Source of the DNA: Endocalyx cinctus
Lineage: Eukaryota > Ascomycota > Sordariomycetes > Amphisphaeriales > Apiosporaceae
DNA length: 64,000 nt
Direction of reading: 5' to 3'
Assembly: GCA_001600455.1 (NCBI GenBank)
Contig: BCKC01000008.1
Coordinates: forward strand, 1,647,345-1,711,344
Below the pieces are notes generated by a model that ran no database searches, had not been told where the DNA came from, and was given only the letters and a program-made list of their open reading frames with translations. The position numbers and the translations under genes were made by a program. Positions within the stretch are counted from its first letter, which is position 1; each line of letters begins with the position of its first letter. Below are positions 34,668-47,192 of the stretch, one piece after another.

Positions 34668-36141
34668 CTAGAGAAGGTCTTTCAATTCCTTAGTCGGCCA
34701 CTCCTTGCTTGTAATCACTTCTGGCAGTTCTCGATCCCATGCCCACCTCTTCACGAGGTCGGCTTCAAGTGTTTTTTCTAGCATTGTGATGACGTATTTA
34801 CCAATTACGGGGAAGAACTTCCACCCATGGAAAGATCCACAAGTAGCTAGGTAAAGACCGGCAGAGGCAGAATGCGGCGATATAATGAAGTCCTGGTTTG
34901 GGGTCGTTGACTCCCTGATTATCGCTCTGTCAGCATGCGTAATTTTACAAAGGCTGGTGAGAAATCAACGGAGTCACTTACCAGCATATTCGGTGTTTTT
35001 CCAGTTTCCATTTGGCTCCCTTTTCCCCGAAGGTGATCCTGTTCGCAAACGCAACATCTTCTTTGAGACTGTCCGGAACGTCCCACTGCGCGTAGTCGGC
35101 ATGGGGTGGCGGCATGGATATCTGTCGTCCCGATGGCAACGACTGCGTGTTCTTGAAAATAAACTGTCCCCACCATTTCAGCTGGTTCTCCGAATTCGGC
35201 GGCAGACTGCCGTTACTAGCCCCTAGTATCAATTAGTATCATACGCTATCTAGTTATACTAAGAGATTGTAGAGTGCATAAGGAATAGCACCAAAATATA
35301 GAATCCAGATGAGCAGGTACTCACCACGCTCCGGTGGGTTTTCTTGGATGCAGACAGGCATATGGGCGAACGCCTTCGAACTTGCCGTCTCCGCATCAAG
35401 CGTGGTCAATCCGGTCGTGACGCCCGCGGCTATCATTCTTCCACCAACACGTAAAGCATCCCGACTGGTAGCATCCGCCGTCTGCTCGAGTAGTTTTGCC
35501 GTGAAGGACCCGGTTGATAGTATAGTGTGAGAAGCGCTAAACTTCTCACCGAAAGCCGTCTGCACTCCGGTGCAGCCCGTCTCGTCAAAGGTAAGCAGCT
35601 CGACTTCCGCCGTCACGTACTTGACGCCCAATTCCACGGCTCTCGTGATCACGGCCTGCAGCGCGCCCTTTGCATCTGCCCATCCGCTGGTCTTGTTGAT
35701 TAATACGTTCTCGATTCCCGTAAAGTCGGCTTCGTCGAAGAGGCCCTCGTATTGCGACTTGGCTTCATCGACTGGCACTGAATACAGCTCGGCTTCTCTT
35801 CCGAGGTCTCGGAAATTCTGCATGACTCGCTCCGCGAAGCCGGTGCGACTTATCCAGTAGATGCCGCTTTCGTGATAAAACGGTTTCCATAGCGGGTCCG
35901 ACCGCCACACGTCTTGCGCTTCGAGAGCTAGACGGGTGTAGAGAATGTCATTATAATCGGCGCGAACGACCTTGTTCCAATCCCAAGAGGCAGCTACCCT
36001 AGTGGGTGCGTCGAAGGCGTTGCGATCTACCAAAGTTACGTTGGCGTTAGGATATTTCGTGATGAGGTGGAACGCGGTGGATGCGCCGAATACACCGGCA
36101 CCAACTATTAAGTAAGATGTTTGATCGCTTTTAGATACCAT
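34668..36141 (-). CDS. FAD-dependent oxidase, fructosyl-amino-acid oxidase / sarcosine oxidase family
   Basis: Flavoenzyme of 434 residues from exons 35325-36141, 34982-35222 and 34668-34914, with GT-AG introns of 102 and 67 nt. The second acceptor (ATCAG at 34915-34919) was chosen because the nearer AG creates a stop, whereas this one gives ICWESTTPNQDFIIS. The N terminus has YLIVGAGVFGAS, the dinucleotide-binding GxGxxG. The C-terminal segment GSFHGWKFFPVIGKYV carries the conserved region typical of fructosyl amine oxidases (amadoriases). The family oxidatively deglycates fructosyl amino acids or demethylates N-methyl amino acids, releasing H2O2. The substrate cannot be fixed here. There is no signal peptide and the C terminus ends KDLL without a clear peroxisomal SKL, so a cytosolic location is likely. 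Confidence 0.88.
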
Positions 36142-36484
36142 TCTCGATCAGATTAAAATGACTTCTCTATGATTCTGATTTATTGACACAGATAGCGAGA
36201 AATGGATTAATTGAGAATTGAGATGTTGGGATGATAAAAGTTAACCTAGGTATCTACGGATATGCCCCTCATTGTGATGAAGTAGTCGGAGCTACTCCGA
36301 TTAGTGTAGTGGTACCACTTTCTAAAATCTCCGAATATCGTTCTATCATCGTAATCTAAATTTAGTGACATCAAGTCGTATTTGAATGATTGTTAGATCG
36401 AAGGTGTAAGCTAACGTCTTCTATGAAATTAATCAAGAGTTAGCTTAGTAGTGTATGGGTTTGCAAGATGTCTGGCGATGATAA
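36142..36484. other. Intergenic between flavin oxidase and NACHT gene
   Basis: A 343-nt AT-rich spacer containing the flavin oxidase promoter and the NACHT gene 3' flank. GGAGCTACTCCGATTAG near 36288-36304 is a short imperfect palindrome. No gene was seen. Confidence 0.4.
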
Positions 36485-39400
36485 TTACCTTTTCGAGGGG
36501 CTTTCGTCGTCGTCCCATATAACAATGACTGACTTCAATATTTGAACATCATCACCGTCACCGTCATCTTCCCACGGTCGCTTTCTTGTCATTTGAGACT
36601 TATTAGATCCGTCGCTAGGTCCCGCTCCACCTCGTAGAACGTCACTCTGAATTCGACGAACCTCGTCTAGAGGTAGCGTTTTCTCCACACTCAACCACCA
36701 TGCTTCTTGAACTAATATATTGTTACTCTTAGCCACACATAGCATTTTCCGAACAAGCTGTGATGTGAAGTCCTGGTCGGCCCCAGTTGAGAAAACCGGC
36801 AAGTCTTTGAAAAAGTTGTCCAATACCAGCTTTTCCAGCACATTGCGAATGTAGCAGGTTGGGTGCGACCGAGGATATCGGACAAGTGCGCCGATAAGGA
36901 TGAATGCGTCCAAGAACTGAGTGCACCAAGACTGGTGAGCTACGGCAGATCCGAAACCCAATGAGATTAAGATCAAACCTATCCAGGCTCGAGCAGAGTT
37001 ATCTGCCATGGATTCATCTGGATAGGAGCCGTGGCTTAGCAGGCATCGTACCAATTCCATCTTGTTGTAGAATTCGTCTGTTCTCAAGTTAGCAGGATCT
37101 ATAAACACACTTTTCACCACATGGTTTATGGGAGGTTCTTCAAAATCAACAAAATAGGATCCTTGTTCCTTGTCCATGACGTAGTCGAGATATCCGGTCA
37201 CGCCAAGGTCGACTACCGCTTCCCGGAAAAATACGCGGACTGGGTTCGAAGAATTTCCCCAGACATTTAGAGCAACATGGCCATTTTTCTGCATCTCGGG
37301 AAGTTGATAATCAAGCTCCTCGAGGAATTTATAAACGCCAGAACTCCCATTAAGCTCTTTCGTGTTCCACAGCATCTCATTTACCGCATGCATAAAAGTT
37401 GAGCCAGTATTTTGGTTGAATCCAGTTCGATCAACGTGCCTGGGAAACTCGGTACTCTTGATATATGCCGAGAACGCTTTCACTAGGCAAAGACTAACTT
37501 CGAAGTCCTTGGGTGCTTTCTTTGTCAGGTAATCTGACATTGACGGGGTCTTTAACCAGTCCATGACTGAGCGGTGAAGAAATTCGACATGGCTCTTCCC
37601 TGTAACTTCAATCAAGCCTCGGCACCAGGCGGTAAGACGTCTTGTAGTTTGTTTCTTTATCCTCAAAGATTTTCCACGGTTAAATACTTCAAAAGGCATC
37701 TTTGCAGCGTATTCCTTATCCTCGTATTCGACATCATGGAAGTGGTAAATAGCAGCAGGGGCCGGTTGCGTAAGTTTCACCGAAACTTGCAGGGACGTAG
37801 CCATCTTCTGCTGGTAAAATGGATCAACTGACTCTATTATCTGCTTAAACAAGGATTCCAGGTCTGTCGGAATATTGTTCAATCTTTGTTGAAGTTCTGA
37901 AAAGCTATCATATTCGGTGAGACCTTTACGAAGTTGCTGCGTCACTAGGAACACCCATAAAAAAACTCCGTATGCTCTTTCCGTGATGCTTTCGATGATC
38001 AAGTCAGCATTATCGACCTCTAGTGCAAACTCTTCCCACCTGTGATGACTTTTGAGCAGATCCTTAGCATAAGCCGAGATGTCATCACGAGTTAGTTCGT
38101 GCATGTATAGCTTAGCGGTGATGTCGTGACCGAACTTGTCTTCAAATACGTTCCAGGGACGACTCGAAACACAAAATTTGATAGAGGGTGACTTAGATAA
38201 GGCCTTTAACGCATCGCAGAACTCCTCATGTTCTCCTGAATGTTCGTCCAAACCGTCAATGAAGAAACAGAAATTCGCTGGAACATTTTCTGAACTGGCA
38301 ATTCGATCCAAGATTTTATACAGCTCCAGCTCAGTCCACGGTTTACGACGTAACTCATCCGTGTCCATGTTCCACCGTTCGGTGCACGTATGTTCTATCA
38401 GATCCGGTAATCGGCGAAAAACTTCGTACAGTAACGTCTGGAGAAGGCCTATCCGGGATCGTTGGATCGGTGTTCCAGCACTCCAGAAGAAATGACTAGC
38501 AACAATTACTGGCCTGGGATGAGACCAGCGAGAAAGAGCTTCGATTGTTCTGCGATGACTTGCAACATATTTCATCAAAGTCGACTTACCAGAGCCCGGT
38601 TTGCCAGAAACCCAAAAGAAGCCAGATCCTTTCTGAAGCCACTGAAACAAACTGCTTGCCATGGACTGGTCTTGGTTCGCATTTTCGTCAAGAACCCAAT
38701 GAAAGGTCTGTGAGTGGGCTTCTCGGATAGCGTTTTGACGATCCTGCAGGCTTTCATAACCAAGGGTCATTAAGAATTGATTATCTCTGAGTGCGTCTGA
38801 CCTAGATACAGAGAGCTGGCGCATCTGGGATTCGAGTGACGAAATGTCGCTTGGCTTGAGCGTTCCAGGGGTTGGGTCTCTATTAAGGGAATTTATATGC
38901 GCAGCTAATTCTTTAATACCCGACTCGATGGATTCCAGCTTCGAGGATTGTTGGAAGTTTTGATGAAGGGCCACATCGCGTAGGTTCAGAAGTGTTCGAT
39001 GGTTAACATCTTGCCAGAAACTATGGATGCGTTCAGCTTTTCATCTAGGGTATTGACCATCAATCTAGGAGTTAACGGACCTCATCAAGCCACACACGTG
39101 AAGAGTCAATGATGTTTCCTTATTATGTAGCCTTTTCTCGAGGCTCTCGATCTCCTTTCCTTTCCAGATAGTCTTTAAGGCTATTCTAAAGCTCTTCCAT
39201 GGGCTATGAAAGCCTATGCCGCCACCTAGACTTCCGACAATTTCCAGGAGCTTGTCACACTCCTCCTTACAAGCGCGAGATATGTCGTTGATAGCGTAAA
39301 CATGTCGCTTGAGCTCGTAGCTATTATCAAGTGCTTGTAACTTAATGTCCTTTTGTGATGATTCTTCAAGCACTGAGCTGAACTCTTGTAACCGACCATA

Positions 39401-39541
39401 TACAGTCTGGATACTGGCGATTTCGCTAGCAGTGCCCGTGGCCGAATCGTAAATATCCTTTGACTTCGAAATGACCTGAAAGATATACTCGATAAACTGT
39501 ACAACGTTTGCCGCGAAGCCAAGAGCCGTAATCGGATCCAT
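36485..39541 (-). CDS. NACHT-domain STAND NTPase (fungal NLR-like), N-terminal junction uncertain
   Basis: The N-terminal frame (39065-39541) encodes a helical domain opening MDPITALGFAANVVQFIEYI, typical of fungal STAND/NLR proteins. The second frame (36485-38974) holds the NTPase. Walker A is VSGKPGSGKSTLMKY and the Walker B-like site is FCFFIDGLDEHSG, the hallmark of NACHT proteins. The remainder, about 550 residues, is helical with no ankyrin, WD40 or TPR repeats that I recognise, and ends in an acidic tail (DDGDGDDVQ, DDDESPSKR). Between the frames (about 38975-39095) an in-frame TAG and a further frame change must be bridged, either by a small intron with weak sites or by lesions. Such proteins are linked to non-self recognition and heterokaryon incompatibility; that role here is inference. 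Confidence 0.8.
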
Positions 39542-39953
39542 GATTTTGGAACAGGCCTAAAAGGCTTTATCAGATGTCATTGTTAATGGCTGAGGCTTTT
39601 CTACTTATAATTACAGAATCATTCATGTTATGATACGGTATATTGTCAGGTATGTCAGAGGTACACGGTATGTCGCTAGGCAGAAAAAATACCTAATGTG
39701 GCTGTGCAGCATACGACATCTCATGTCAGCTCTGCCCCCAATTGACCATTCACTGGGGTATATGCAGCTTCGCGGTCCTACCCCGCTTCCGCTTACTTAA
39801 AGTGAAAGCTGTCAAGTCAAATATTAAAACCCTCGATTGCCGCTTTTCCCTCTCTTGCTTTGAGAAGTCGTAACCTTGGGAGCACCAGGTCAATGTCGTT
39901 TCTTGTCTTCTTTATCTGCCAAGACTTTAGGAGCCGGGCTCTCGGACAGCTAA
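39542..39953. other. Intergenic between NACHT gene and PhoD gene
   Basis: A 412-nt stretch that should contain the NACHT promoter and the phosphatase 3' flank. No open frame or structured element of note was seen. Confidence 0.4.
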
Positions 39954-41764
39954 TCATAGGAGCCAGTTCCATATGCTAGCTTCTCTTTTAATCTCCCATT
40001 CGTAATCCCAAGCCTTTACCCCGTCTACAATGAGCTCAAAGCCGACCTTCATCACCCCGCTGACAGTGGTATCGAATGTTACTGAAGCAAATTTCGAGGT
40101 CCCTTTATAATAGTTTTTAACCGATATGTCCGTATCCTCGATCTGTCTATGATTGCGAGCAAAAGGTTCGTAGAACTGATTCAGGGGTGAAGTGGAGAAT
40201 TCAATAACCGGCTTCCCATCCCCCAACTTAGTGGGCGGGAAAATTGTGGTAGCGTGTTCGTGGCGGTCCTGTGATAGATTTATAAGTTAGTGATCGTTTT
40301 TTTTTTTTTTTTACACCTCTTCCAAGGTATTGTTTGAGTTGGTAAATAAAAGAAATAAAAAATAAAAGAAAAAGAAGTCTTGAAAACAACTTACGCCGCT
40401 CAAGATCACGACTCCATCAGTGTGACGCATAATATCTAGGATCTCGTCTCTCTCTCTCAGATATCCAGCCCAGGAATCGGCCGCGTCCGGTCCGCGCCAG
40501 TTTCTCGTAAAGGGAACTCCGCTAACGACGACCTTCCACTTCGCCTCGGTTTTTAGCCATCGGCTTAGATCCTCTAGCTGTCGCTCGCCCAGCATTGTCT
40601 TGTCAGGCCCGTCTTCAACTTTCGAGTCAGACCGATACCTCCTTGTGTCCAGCACGAAAAATTCGATATCGCCGTGGCCGAATGTGTAGTACGTTTCTTT
40701 TCCGTCACCATCACCGAACTGGGACGGCGGATTTGCTCTGCCGTGGTAGTTCCGGTACGGGTGGATGGCGGTGGGGTACAAGCCCGTCTCGTTAGCTGAC
40801 CAGTCGTTGATGATCTCGTGGTCATCGTATACATGTAGCCACGGTAAGGACCGCGTAGCATCCGACCAACTTGGTGAAGCATAGACTTGACGGTAGCTCG
40901 TCGTATACTGCTCTCGGGACCAACCGAGGGAGATCGGTAAGTCAATGTAGATGAAGTCGCCGAGAAAGAGCATGAAGTCAGCAGCCTTCGTAGAATTCTT
41001 GAGGAAACTATCTACGTGCTCAAGACCGCGAATGCGGAGGCCGTGATCTGTAGGGTTATATGGATAAAATGGTTTGATGCAGCTTGTAGTCAATAGCGAC
41101 CATTTCTTAGGGTTCGACTCAGGCGTTCTAAAGCTTCCTCGATGACTTTCATTGGTATGGTAAGAGTAAAGGTGATTAGGCATGAGGTCTGTAATGGCGA
41201 AGGTGCCAATCCAGTCTTCATCCTCGCTTATGGACAGCGTTTGAACAGCTGACCACGCATTTTCATTTTGCGATTCGACCTTCAATTCCACTGCTGATGC
41301 TCCTGGAGCTCTTACTACAATATGCGCAGTTGAGGTGCTAACATATCCGATTCGGGAGAATCTGAAGTCACTACTTTGGTGAAGGATATGACCTCTATAG
41401 ATGAAGTCTAGTGTCGCAATTAAGCATAAAGTATTCAACCCCACAGTGGCTGCAGACAAGACTGAGCGCTTAGCATCCACCCATCCGAATAAGAATGAAA
41501 ACGGCCCGTAGCGCCGAGAGGTATGACGTCCTCTTTGAATATACAATTGTGCAATTATAAGTGCACAATAAAAAGCAAAGCTCGAGTATATCTGATAAAG
41601 ATATCTCGGTCCAAGAGGGTGCTAGGAGTAACAATGAGCTAATAGAACGGAGCTCTGGGATCAGGTGAAATACTTACGAATCTCGTAAAAAGTATAGTCG
41701 TGTATCTAAGATTCAGTGTCACGACAGCAATAAGTGCATCAAACAGTGAGGTGAGAAACATCAT
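39954..41764 (-). CDS. Membrane-anchored PhoD-like alkaline phosphatase/phosphodiesterase
   Basis: Metallophosphoesterase of 532 residues from exons 41678-41764, 40395-41591 and 39954-40268; introns are 86 and 126 nt. Exon 1 and the start of exon 2 encode hydrophobic segments (MMFLTSLFDALIAVVTL; SFAFYCALIIAQLY; LNTLCLIATLDFIY), so the enzyme is probably tethered with its catalytic domain outside the cytosol. Metal-site motifs are FLGDFIYID, WLHVYDDHEIINDW and VVILSGDRHEHATT, the last spliced across intron 2. These are the standard PhoD signature. The family releases phosphate from phosphomono- or diesters. It is divergent from an MFS phosphate or glycerophosphodiester transporter (42799), and the shared region holds three CACGTG boxes. 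Together they suggest a phosphate-scavenging pair. Intron 2 contains 16 consecutive T. Confidence 0.9.
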
Positions 41765-42798
41765 GACATTAAAATCACGTATGGCTTATTCCAGCTTAAA
41801 TTTCCTAGGATAAGATTTTCAAAAATTTCAAAACCATAAACCATCAAGTAAGTGTGTTTACCTTTTAGGTGACATAGCGTTTTACCCGACGCGACGAAGA
41901 CTTCTTCCCAATGAAGTATCAAGTATCCAATACCGCGGGCCCGCCTCTACACGTGGGAAACTTTCATGTTCGGCTCAAGAATAGCATACCGAGACTGGCC
42001 CCGTAATTGTTAGCATCGTTTCGGTTAACGGTCCGAAGTTTGGATAGTACGAAAAATGCACATTCTAAAGGGTATTTGACCTCTAGTCCGTATCAAAAAA
42101 AAAAAAAAAAAAAAATCTATGGGTCAAATTAAAAAAGGTCGAAATCTCTTAATCAGTATTCTGTAAAATCTATAAAAGGGAAATAATCTAGATCCGTAAA
42201 GGTTCTCTATTGTTAGGTAATTAATTAGACCTCTACGGAGTATCCCGACTGGTCATTTCTTGATATCCACCTAATGTCAGGGTTAGCGGCCAAGCAATTT
42301 GGCGGCGCCTATCGGATGAGAAAAGCCAAAACACGTGCCAAACAACTCAATTTCTACCGGTCGGGAGCTCAACTTGTGTCGCAGATAAATAGACACAATA
42401 CAAGAATTGGTTCATCGTCTTGAATCTGACTATGAATAAATACCTAACCCACAGAATGTCAACCCAGGCCGTCGGAACCGCTTGTAAAACTAGCGGCGAT
42501 GATGTCTTGTAATGGCATAGTGGCGGCCAGTCATTAATCAGAGCGCTACCTTAGATGGGATATGATGGAAAATTGAAAAGATTTACTCGTGGAGCGCGCC
42601 GTACACGTGCTTTAGCTTAATATCGCCAATACCTATGTCGCCGGTACGATGCCGATAGATGACGTGTGCCGGAATCCCGACTTGGCTCTACAGCAGCATA
42701 CATAAGTAGGAAACCACCTAGCATATCTTGCATATGGTTAATCTTCATGTGGCTCTTACATTCAATATAATCAATCACCTTTTATCTATTCAGACAAG
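41765..42798. promoter_or_regulatory. Divergent promoter of PhoD and MFS transporter with three CACGTG boxes
   Basis: A 1034-nt shared upstream region. CACGTG occurs at 41950-41955 (as CACGTGGG), 42332-42337 and 42604-42609. Random expectation for a given hexamer in this length is about 0.25. CACGTG is the known target of the Pho4/NUC-1 class of bHLH regulators of phosphate starvation. A run of 21 A lies at 42095-42115. Binding is inferred, not shown. Confidence 0.6.
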
Positions 42799-44516
42799 AT
42801 GACGGTTGAAGCAGACCAAAAGGCAGGGATACCGTCCCAGACGACGGAGGTGTCGGACTCTTCGTCGTCCAAAGACAACGACATGCAAACGACAACGAAG
42901 ACCACCGTAACAGGAGTCCCGGACCAGTCCAGGCGCGCCGGCAAGATGGATGTCCTGATCCAGGGCGCCGCCCTCTTCTCGGACGGTTACAACATCCAGA
43001 TTATCGGGTACATGACGACGGTGCTCTCCAAGCTGTACCCGACGGAGCTGACGTCGGCAGTGAAAACTCGGCTGTCCAACTCGATCCTGATTGGCGATAT
43101 ATTCGGTATGATCCTCTTCGGGCTGTGCATTGACCTGTTCGGTCGCAAGGTTGGTATCATCCTGACCACCTTCTTTTTGGTACTGGGCATTACTCTCGCC
43201 ACCGCTTCTCACGGTACCAGTGTCGATGGCATGTTCTGGATGATGGTGATCGGTCGTGGTGTCGCTGGTGTCGGTGCGGGTGGAGAGTACACTGTCGTAA
43301 GTAATTACTTTCAATCTATTAAAAATCCTTTCTCCTTGTATGTACCACAGGCAAATTACTAACTCGATTTGGTATATAGTGCACTTCGCAGGCGCTCGAA
43401 TGCGCTGATAGCACCGAGGAGATGCGACGCCGACGAGGCATGCTTGTTGCTATCGCGACGAACGCCGCCATTATTTCTGGTTTTGTCGGATCCAGCATCG
43501 TCTCTCTGATTGTGATTGCCGCTTATAACGGCGAAGCGCATGACGGCATATGGCGTATCTGCTTCGGCGTCGGAATTTTCGTAAGTTCTCCCCGGATCTT
43601 CACTTCGTCCGTTTCTTTTTCTCTATCTGCGGCGTAAATGTGAACAAGAGTCCTAACAGCGATGGGAAAAGCTACCTCTTGTCATTTTCTTCTTCCGCAT
43701 GCGGCTCGCGGACTCGGAGCAATACCGCCGACACGCGATCCAGAAGAAAGTGCCGTACAAACTAGCCATCAAGTTCTATTGGAAGCCCCTTTTAGGGTGC
43801 TGCTCGGCGTGGTTCCTGTACGACTCCGTCGTGTACCCGTTCAACCTCCTCGCGCCGACCCTCGTATCCGGGTTTTCCTCGAACCAGACCCTGATCGAGA
43901 GCATCGGGTGGAGCGCGCTGATCAACTTCTTCGCTCTTCCGGGCGCCTTCATCGGCGCGCTTTTGATGGACCGTATCGGTCGTCGACAGACGTACGCGCT
44001 GGGCTGGACGCTCGTTTTCATCTTCGGCTTCGCCATCGGTGGTTCCATGATCCAGCTACAAAACGTCTTCCCCCTTTTCGTGACGCTCTACGGCCTGTTC
44101 CAGACGTTCTTGTCCGTCGGCCCCGGTGATTGCAACTTCCTCGTCTCGTCCGAGTCCTTCCCGACCCCATTACGTGGCCACTTCCTCGGTTTCGCGGCGG
44201 CGGTGGGTAAAGCAGGTGCCGCGGTTGGAACTACCGCCTTGACAAAGGCTCTTGATTCCTTCGATGACGAGCTCAAGGGGAAACAGGTCATCTTCTTGAT
44301 CGGTAGTGGCATCTCGGTTATAGGAACGCTTTGCGTGTGGTTCTTGATCCCAAACGTAAGTCAATCATAATTTTCACCACTGAATTTAAATCAAGCTAGT
44401 ACGGAAGCACTAACTTGATGATCAAACAGCACCCCAAACATCTCGAGGAGGAAGACGTTCGATTCAGGCAATATCTAGAAAAGAACGGTTACGATACAAG
44501 CGATATGGGCTTGTAA
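42799..44516 (+). CDS. MFS transporter, phosphate / glycerophosphodiester (Git1/Pho84-like) family
   Basis: Major facilitator protein of 493 residues from four exons: 42799-43296, 43380-43580, 43660-44355 and 44430-44516. All three introns are GTAAGT...AG and phase 0. A hydrophilic N terminus rich in Ser/Thr precedes about twelve membrane segments. Signature segments are LFGRKVG (loop 2-3), GRGVAGVGAGGEY (segment 4) and DRIGRRQ (loop 8-9), as in phosphate:H+ symporters and glycerophosphoinositol permeases. The C terminus is a short cytosolic tail (LEEEDVRFRQYLEKNGYD). Divergent pairing with a PhoD enzyme suggests uptake of phosphate or a glycerophosphodiester at the plasma membrane. Exact substrate is unresolved between inorganic phosphate and glycerophosphodiesters. 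Confidence 0.88.
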
Positions 44517-46032
44517 AATTCTAAGTCTAGCACCACAGTAATTGAGGAGATAGTGACGTTTCTATTATCCGAGTGGTGGTATTGTATAGCTAAGTAATAT
44601 TTATATCCTGGTAGTTACCTAGGTAGTTTCATCCAAACAGTCATATATGCGTAAACATTATTATTACTGGAAAAGATATACTATCGCAAATACCAGGCGC
44701 AAGTCTGCAGGTAACACATTTCGTCTCTCAGAAAACTAGACAATAATAACATTGATGTGCTGTGATTCAACCAACACAGCTATGATAGACGGATAATTAT
44801 TAAATCAACTCCATAACCTGGACCGACTCTTTATCGTTATGAACTTTAGCTCTAGTGAATCTAGTTATTTTCCCCCTATGCCTTTCCTCCATTAATCATT
44901 AATTTTCCACTGTTGATAATGAATATCGTCTTCATTCTCATAATTTTTTCCCTCCCACATTCATAACAGTATTTAACCACTCACATGATATTGAGAATAG
45001 CGGCATATCTAGTTGAATTCACCTTGTCTATGGTCTTATATAGTGCTTGATTTATCATTTCCTACCCAAGAGCTTCGCTATTCAGTATTGATATTTCGCC
45101 GTTTTTAACTCAGGTTATTCTTTAAGAGGTATTTTGTTCCATTCTGCCCTTCTCAAAAACATCACGGTCTCATGTTAGCGAAGATGGGCTTTGAAGTACT
45201 TGGGTTTTCAAAATTAAGAAAATAATCTATTATAAGGTCTCACTTATTACACATTTACGATACTCTGCGACTCTAGATACTATTCAGAGCTCCTCATAAC
45301 ATTTCATGGTCGCTGATAAGTTGTTAGGCAAGATTTATTGTTCATTTGACTTATTTGACTCTATGTAGCATGATAAAGCTTTCCAGTCTGGTGAGCTACT
45401 CTTTATCCTTTTTATTCTTAATTCACCGTCTTTGGGCTATTGAAACTTTTCTCTCGAAAATAGCCAGCCGTCGATTATTCCTTGTTGTATTCATTCTGAT
45501 ATAGTAGGGGTTTGTGGACTTGGTAGTTTGAGCCATACACCATAGACACCTGTACAGTTGGATTCAGGGACAATGATGCCATCGGCGATATCCTGATTAT
45601 GTTCATATCCCAAGCTGTATTTTCTCAAGGAACTATCCGTAGAAAGAAGGTACGTTCATTCTGTACGATATTTAAAATATCTTGCGAAGGAAGGCACCTA
45701 ACTAAGCCGCCTTTGTGGTAATAATCACAAACTTGAAGATAGTTAGCTAGCTGACAACTTGTTGTCCTCGTCTTTTGTTCATCTTTTTCTTCCCTTCCTG
45801 GCTATATTGTGATAATGTTACTGTCGCTATGATCATTATACTATATCTTTTATTTAACCAACATTTATATAAGCAGGACAATGTGAGACAATGTGAAAAC
45901 GACTATTACGGATATATTGCAGGTTGTAGTGAAACAATAGCAAATAGGAAAACTGAGATTATCATGATCATTTCATGTCATTATGCTAGAAATCATGGGT
46001 AACAAAACATAGGAAAAATAATACCAGCATAC
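44517..46032. other. 1.5 kb gene-free intergenic region
   Basis: AT-rich sequence between the transporter stop and the convergent POP7 stop. The longest frames are short and lack protein character. No repeat, RNA gene or regulatory motif was recognised. Confidence 0.4.
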
Positions 46033-46677
46033 TCATCTTAGTTTGATAGAAACTTCCAAACAGCTCATCATCCTAAACCTCTCTTCACTCTCACCACCTA
46101 GCCCGTCATCTTCTTCTCCTTCATCTCCCTTGGCAACAACATCATCCACGGCGCCTACGCTCCTCGTCTTCAGCCGCACGACGCAATCGCGCTGCTTCTG
46201 AAAAAAAGCAGCCACCTCCAAAGTCTTCTGGATAGCGCGACCGGTGCCCAAGACCAAAACTTCGCCGGCATCCTCCAGTCCTATCCCGCTTCCTTGCTGA
46301 CCACCGGACGACTGGCGCTGAATGGCTCGGACCCGATCTTCGAGCGACGCGTTCTTGCGCCCGGCCAACCGCGTGGTAAACGCTCGGGCGTTGGTCGCCG
46401 ACGCTCGTCGCAAGTACTTGTCCAGCTGCTTGCGAACCCGCGTCGTGGCGGCCCTGAACGGCGTCTTTGCCGTTACGTAGATACGACGCGCGGAGTTGGT
46501 TGACGCCGGACGCGTGGGGATGGGTCGTTTGACGACTTTTGAGCCTGATTTCATAATTTTAGTTATATACATTATTTAAGCACAGAAATGTTGGAATATG
46601 CGTAAGATACCTTTAGGTATAGGTAGTAGTTTTTTCACGACAGGGGCGTTTGATTGTGATGTTTCTTCTGAATCCAT
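46033..46677 (-). CDS. POP7: RNase P/MRP protein subunit Pop7 (Rpp20)
   Basis: Predicted 192-residue protein from exons 46611-46677 and 46033-46544, split by a 66-nt GTATCT...ATCAG intron. The upstream exon supplies MDSEETSQSNAPVVKKLLPI, continuing into PKGSKVVKRPI, the usual basic N terminus of the family. The core is an Alba-like fold: RIYVTAKTPFRAATTRVRKQ, then VLVLGTGRAIQKTLEVAAFF and RDCVVRLKTRSVGAVDDVV. Pop7 pairs with Pop6 and binds the P3 stem of RNase P and MRP RNA in the nucleus, for tRNA and rRNA processing. The C-terminal acidic stretch (DEGEEDDGLGGESEE) is also seen in fungal relatives. It is transcribed toward the MFS transporter. Confidence 0.85.
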
Positions 46678-47192
46678 AGTGATCATGAATTTCAGGTCAA
46701 CTTTTTGAATATAGATTAAATTAAATGATGGTTAGCTCCTGGTCATCCTCCAGGCAGCATTAATGAAATATCCGAGCAGTAAAATATCCTCTGTGTCATA
46801 TCAAACAGTCATGGAATATGAAATACGAGATGTGTATGTCTTAAAATTGACCAAAGTATCGACGAAAATGCACAAAGCTAAAATTCAAAGAGCTGGTGTG
46901 GGTCTCCCCTATCTTAGTCATAACTAACCTTGTAGCGGTTCCACGCTAATTTGTACTTATATTCACCGCCTGCTCGATAAGGCCGATAGGTATAGAGCTC
47001 CCTCACGTCATTTGTATCGCACCACCCCACGCTTGAAACTATAGCTAGGCTGCTATGAAACTACACCTATCAAAATTTGACATATATTAGCTACAGCTAG
47101 GAATGATGCTGCCTACGATCTTGAGTTGACAGACTAGCAGTTTTGTTTTTCATGAGAGAAACTGATACCACGTCTACATCTAAGGAAGAAAG
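46678..47192. promoter_or_regulatory. Divergent promoter region between POP7 and the Rogdi-like gene
   Basis: A 515-nt AT-rich non-coding spacer between two divergent housekeeping genes, presumably holding both promoters. No specific element was identified. Confidence 0.4.

Noticed and set aside
42799..43314. Minus-strand 174-codon open frame overlapping MFS exon 1
   Set aside because: It is a shadow of the transporter; the plus-strand product has clear membrane segments and MFS motifs.
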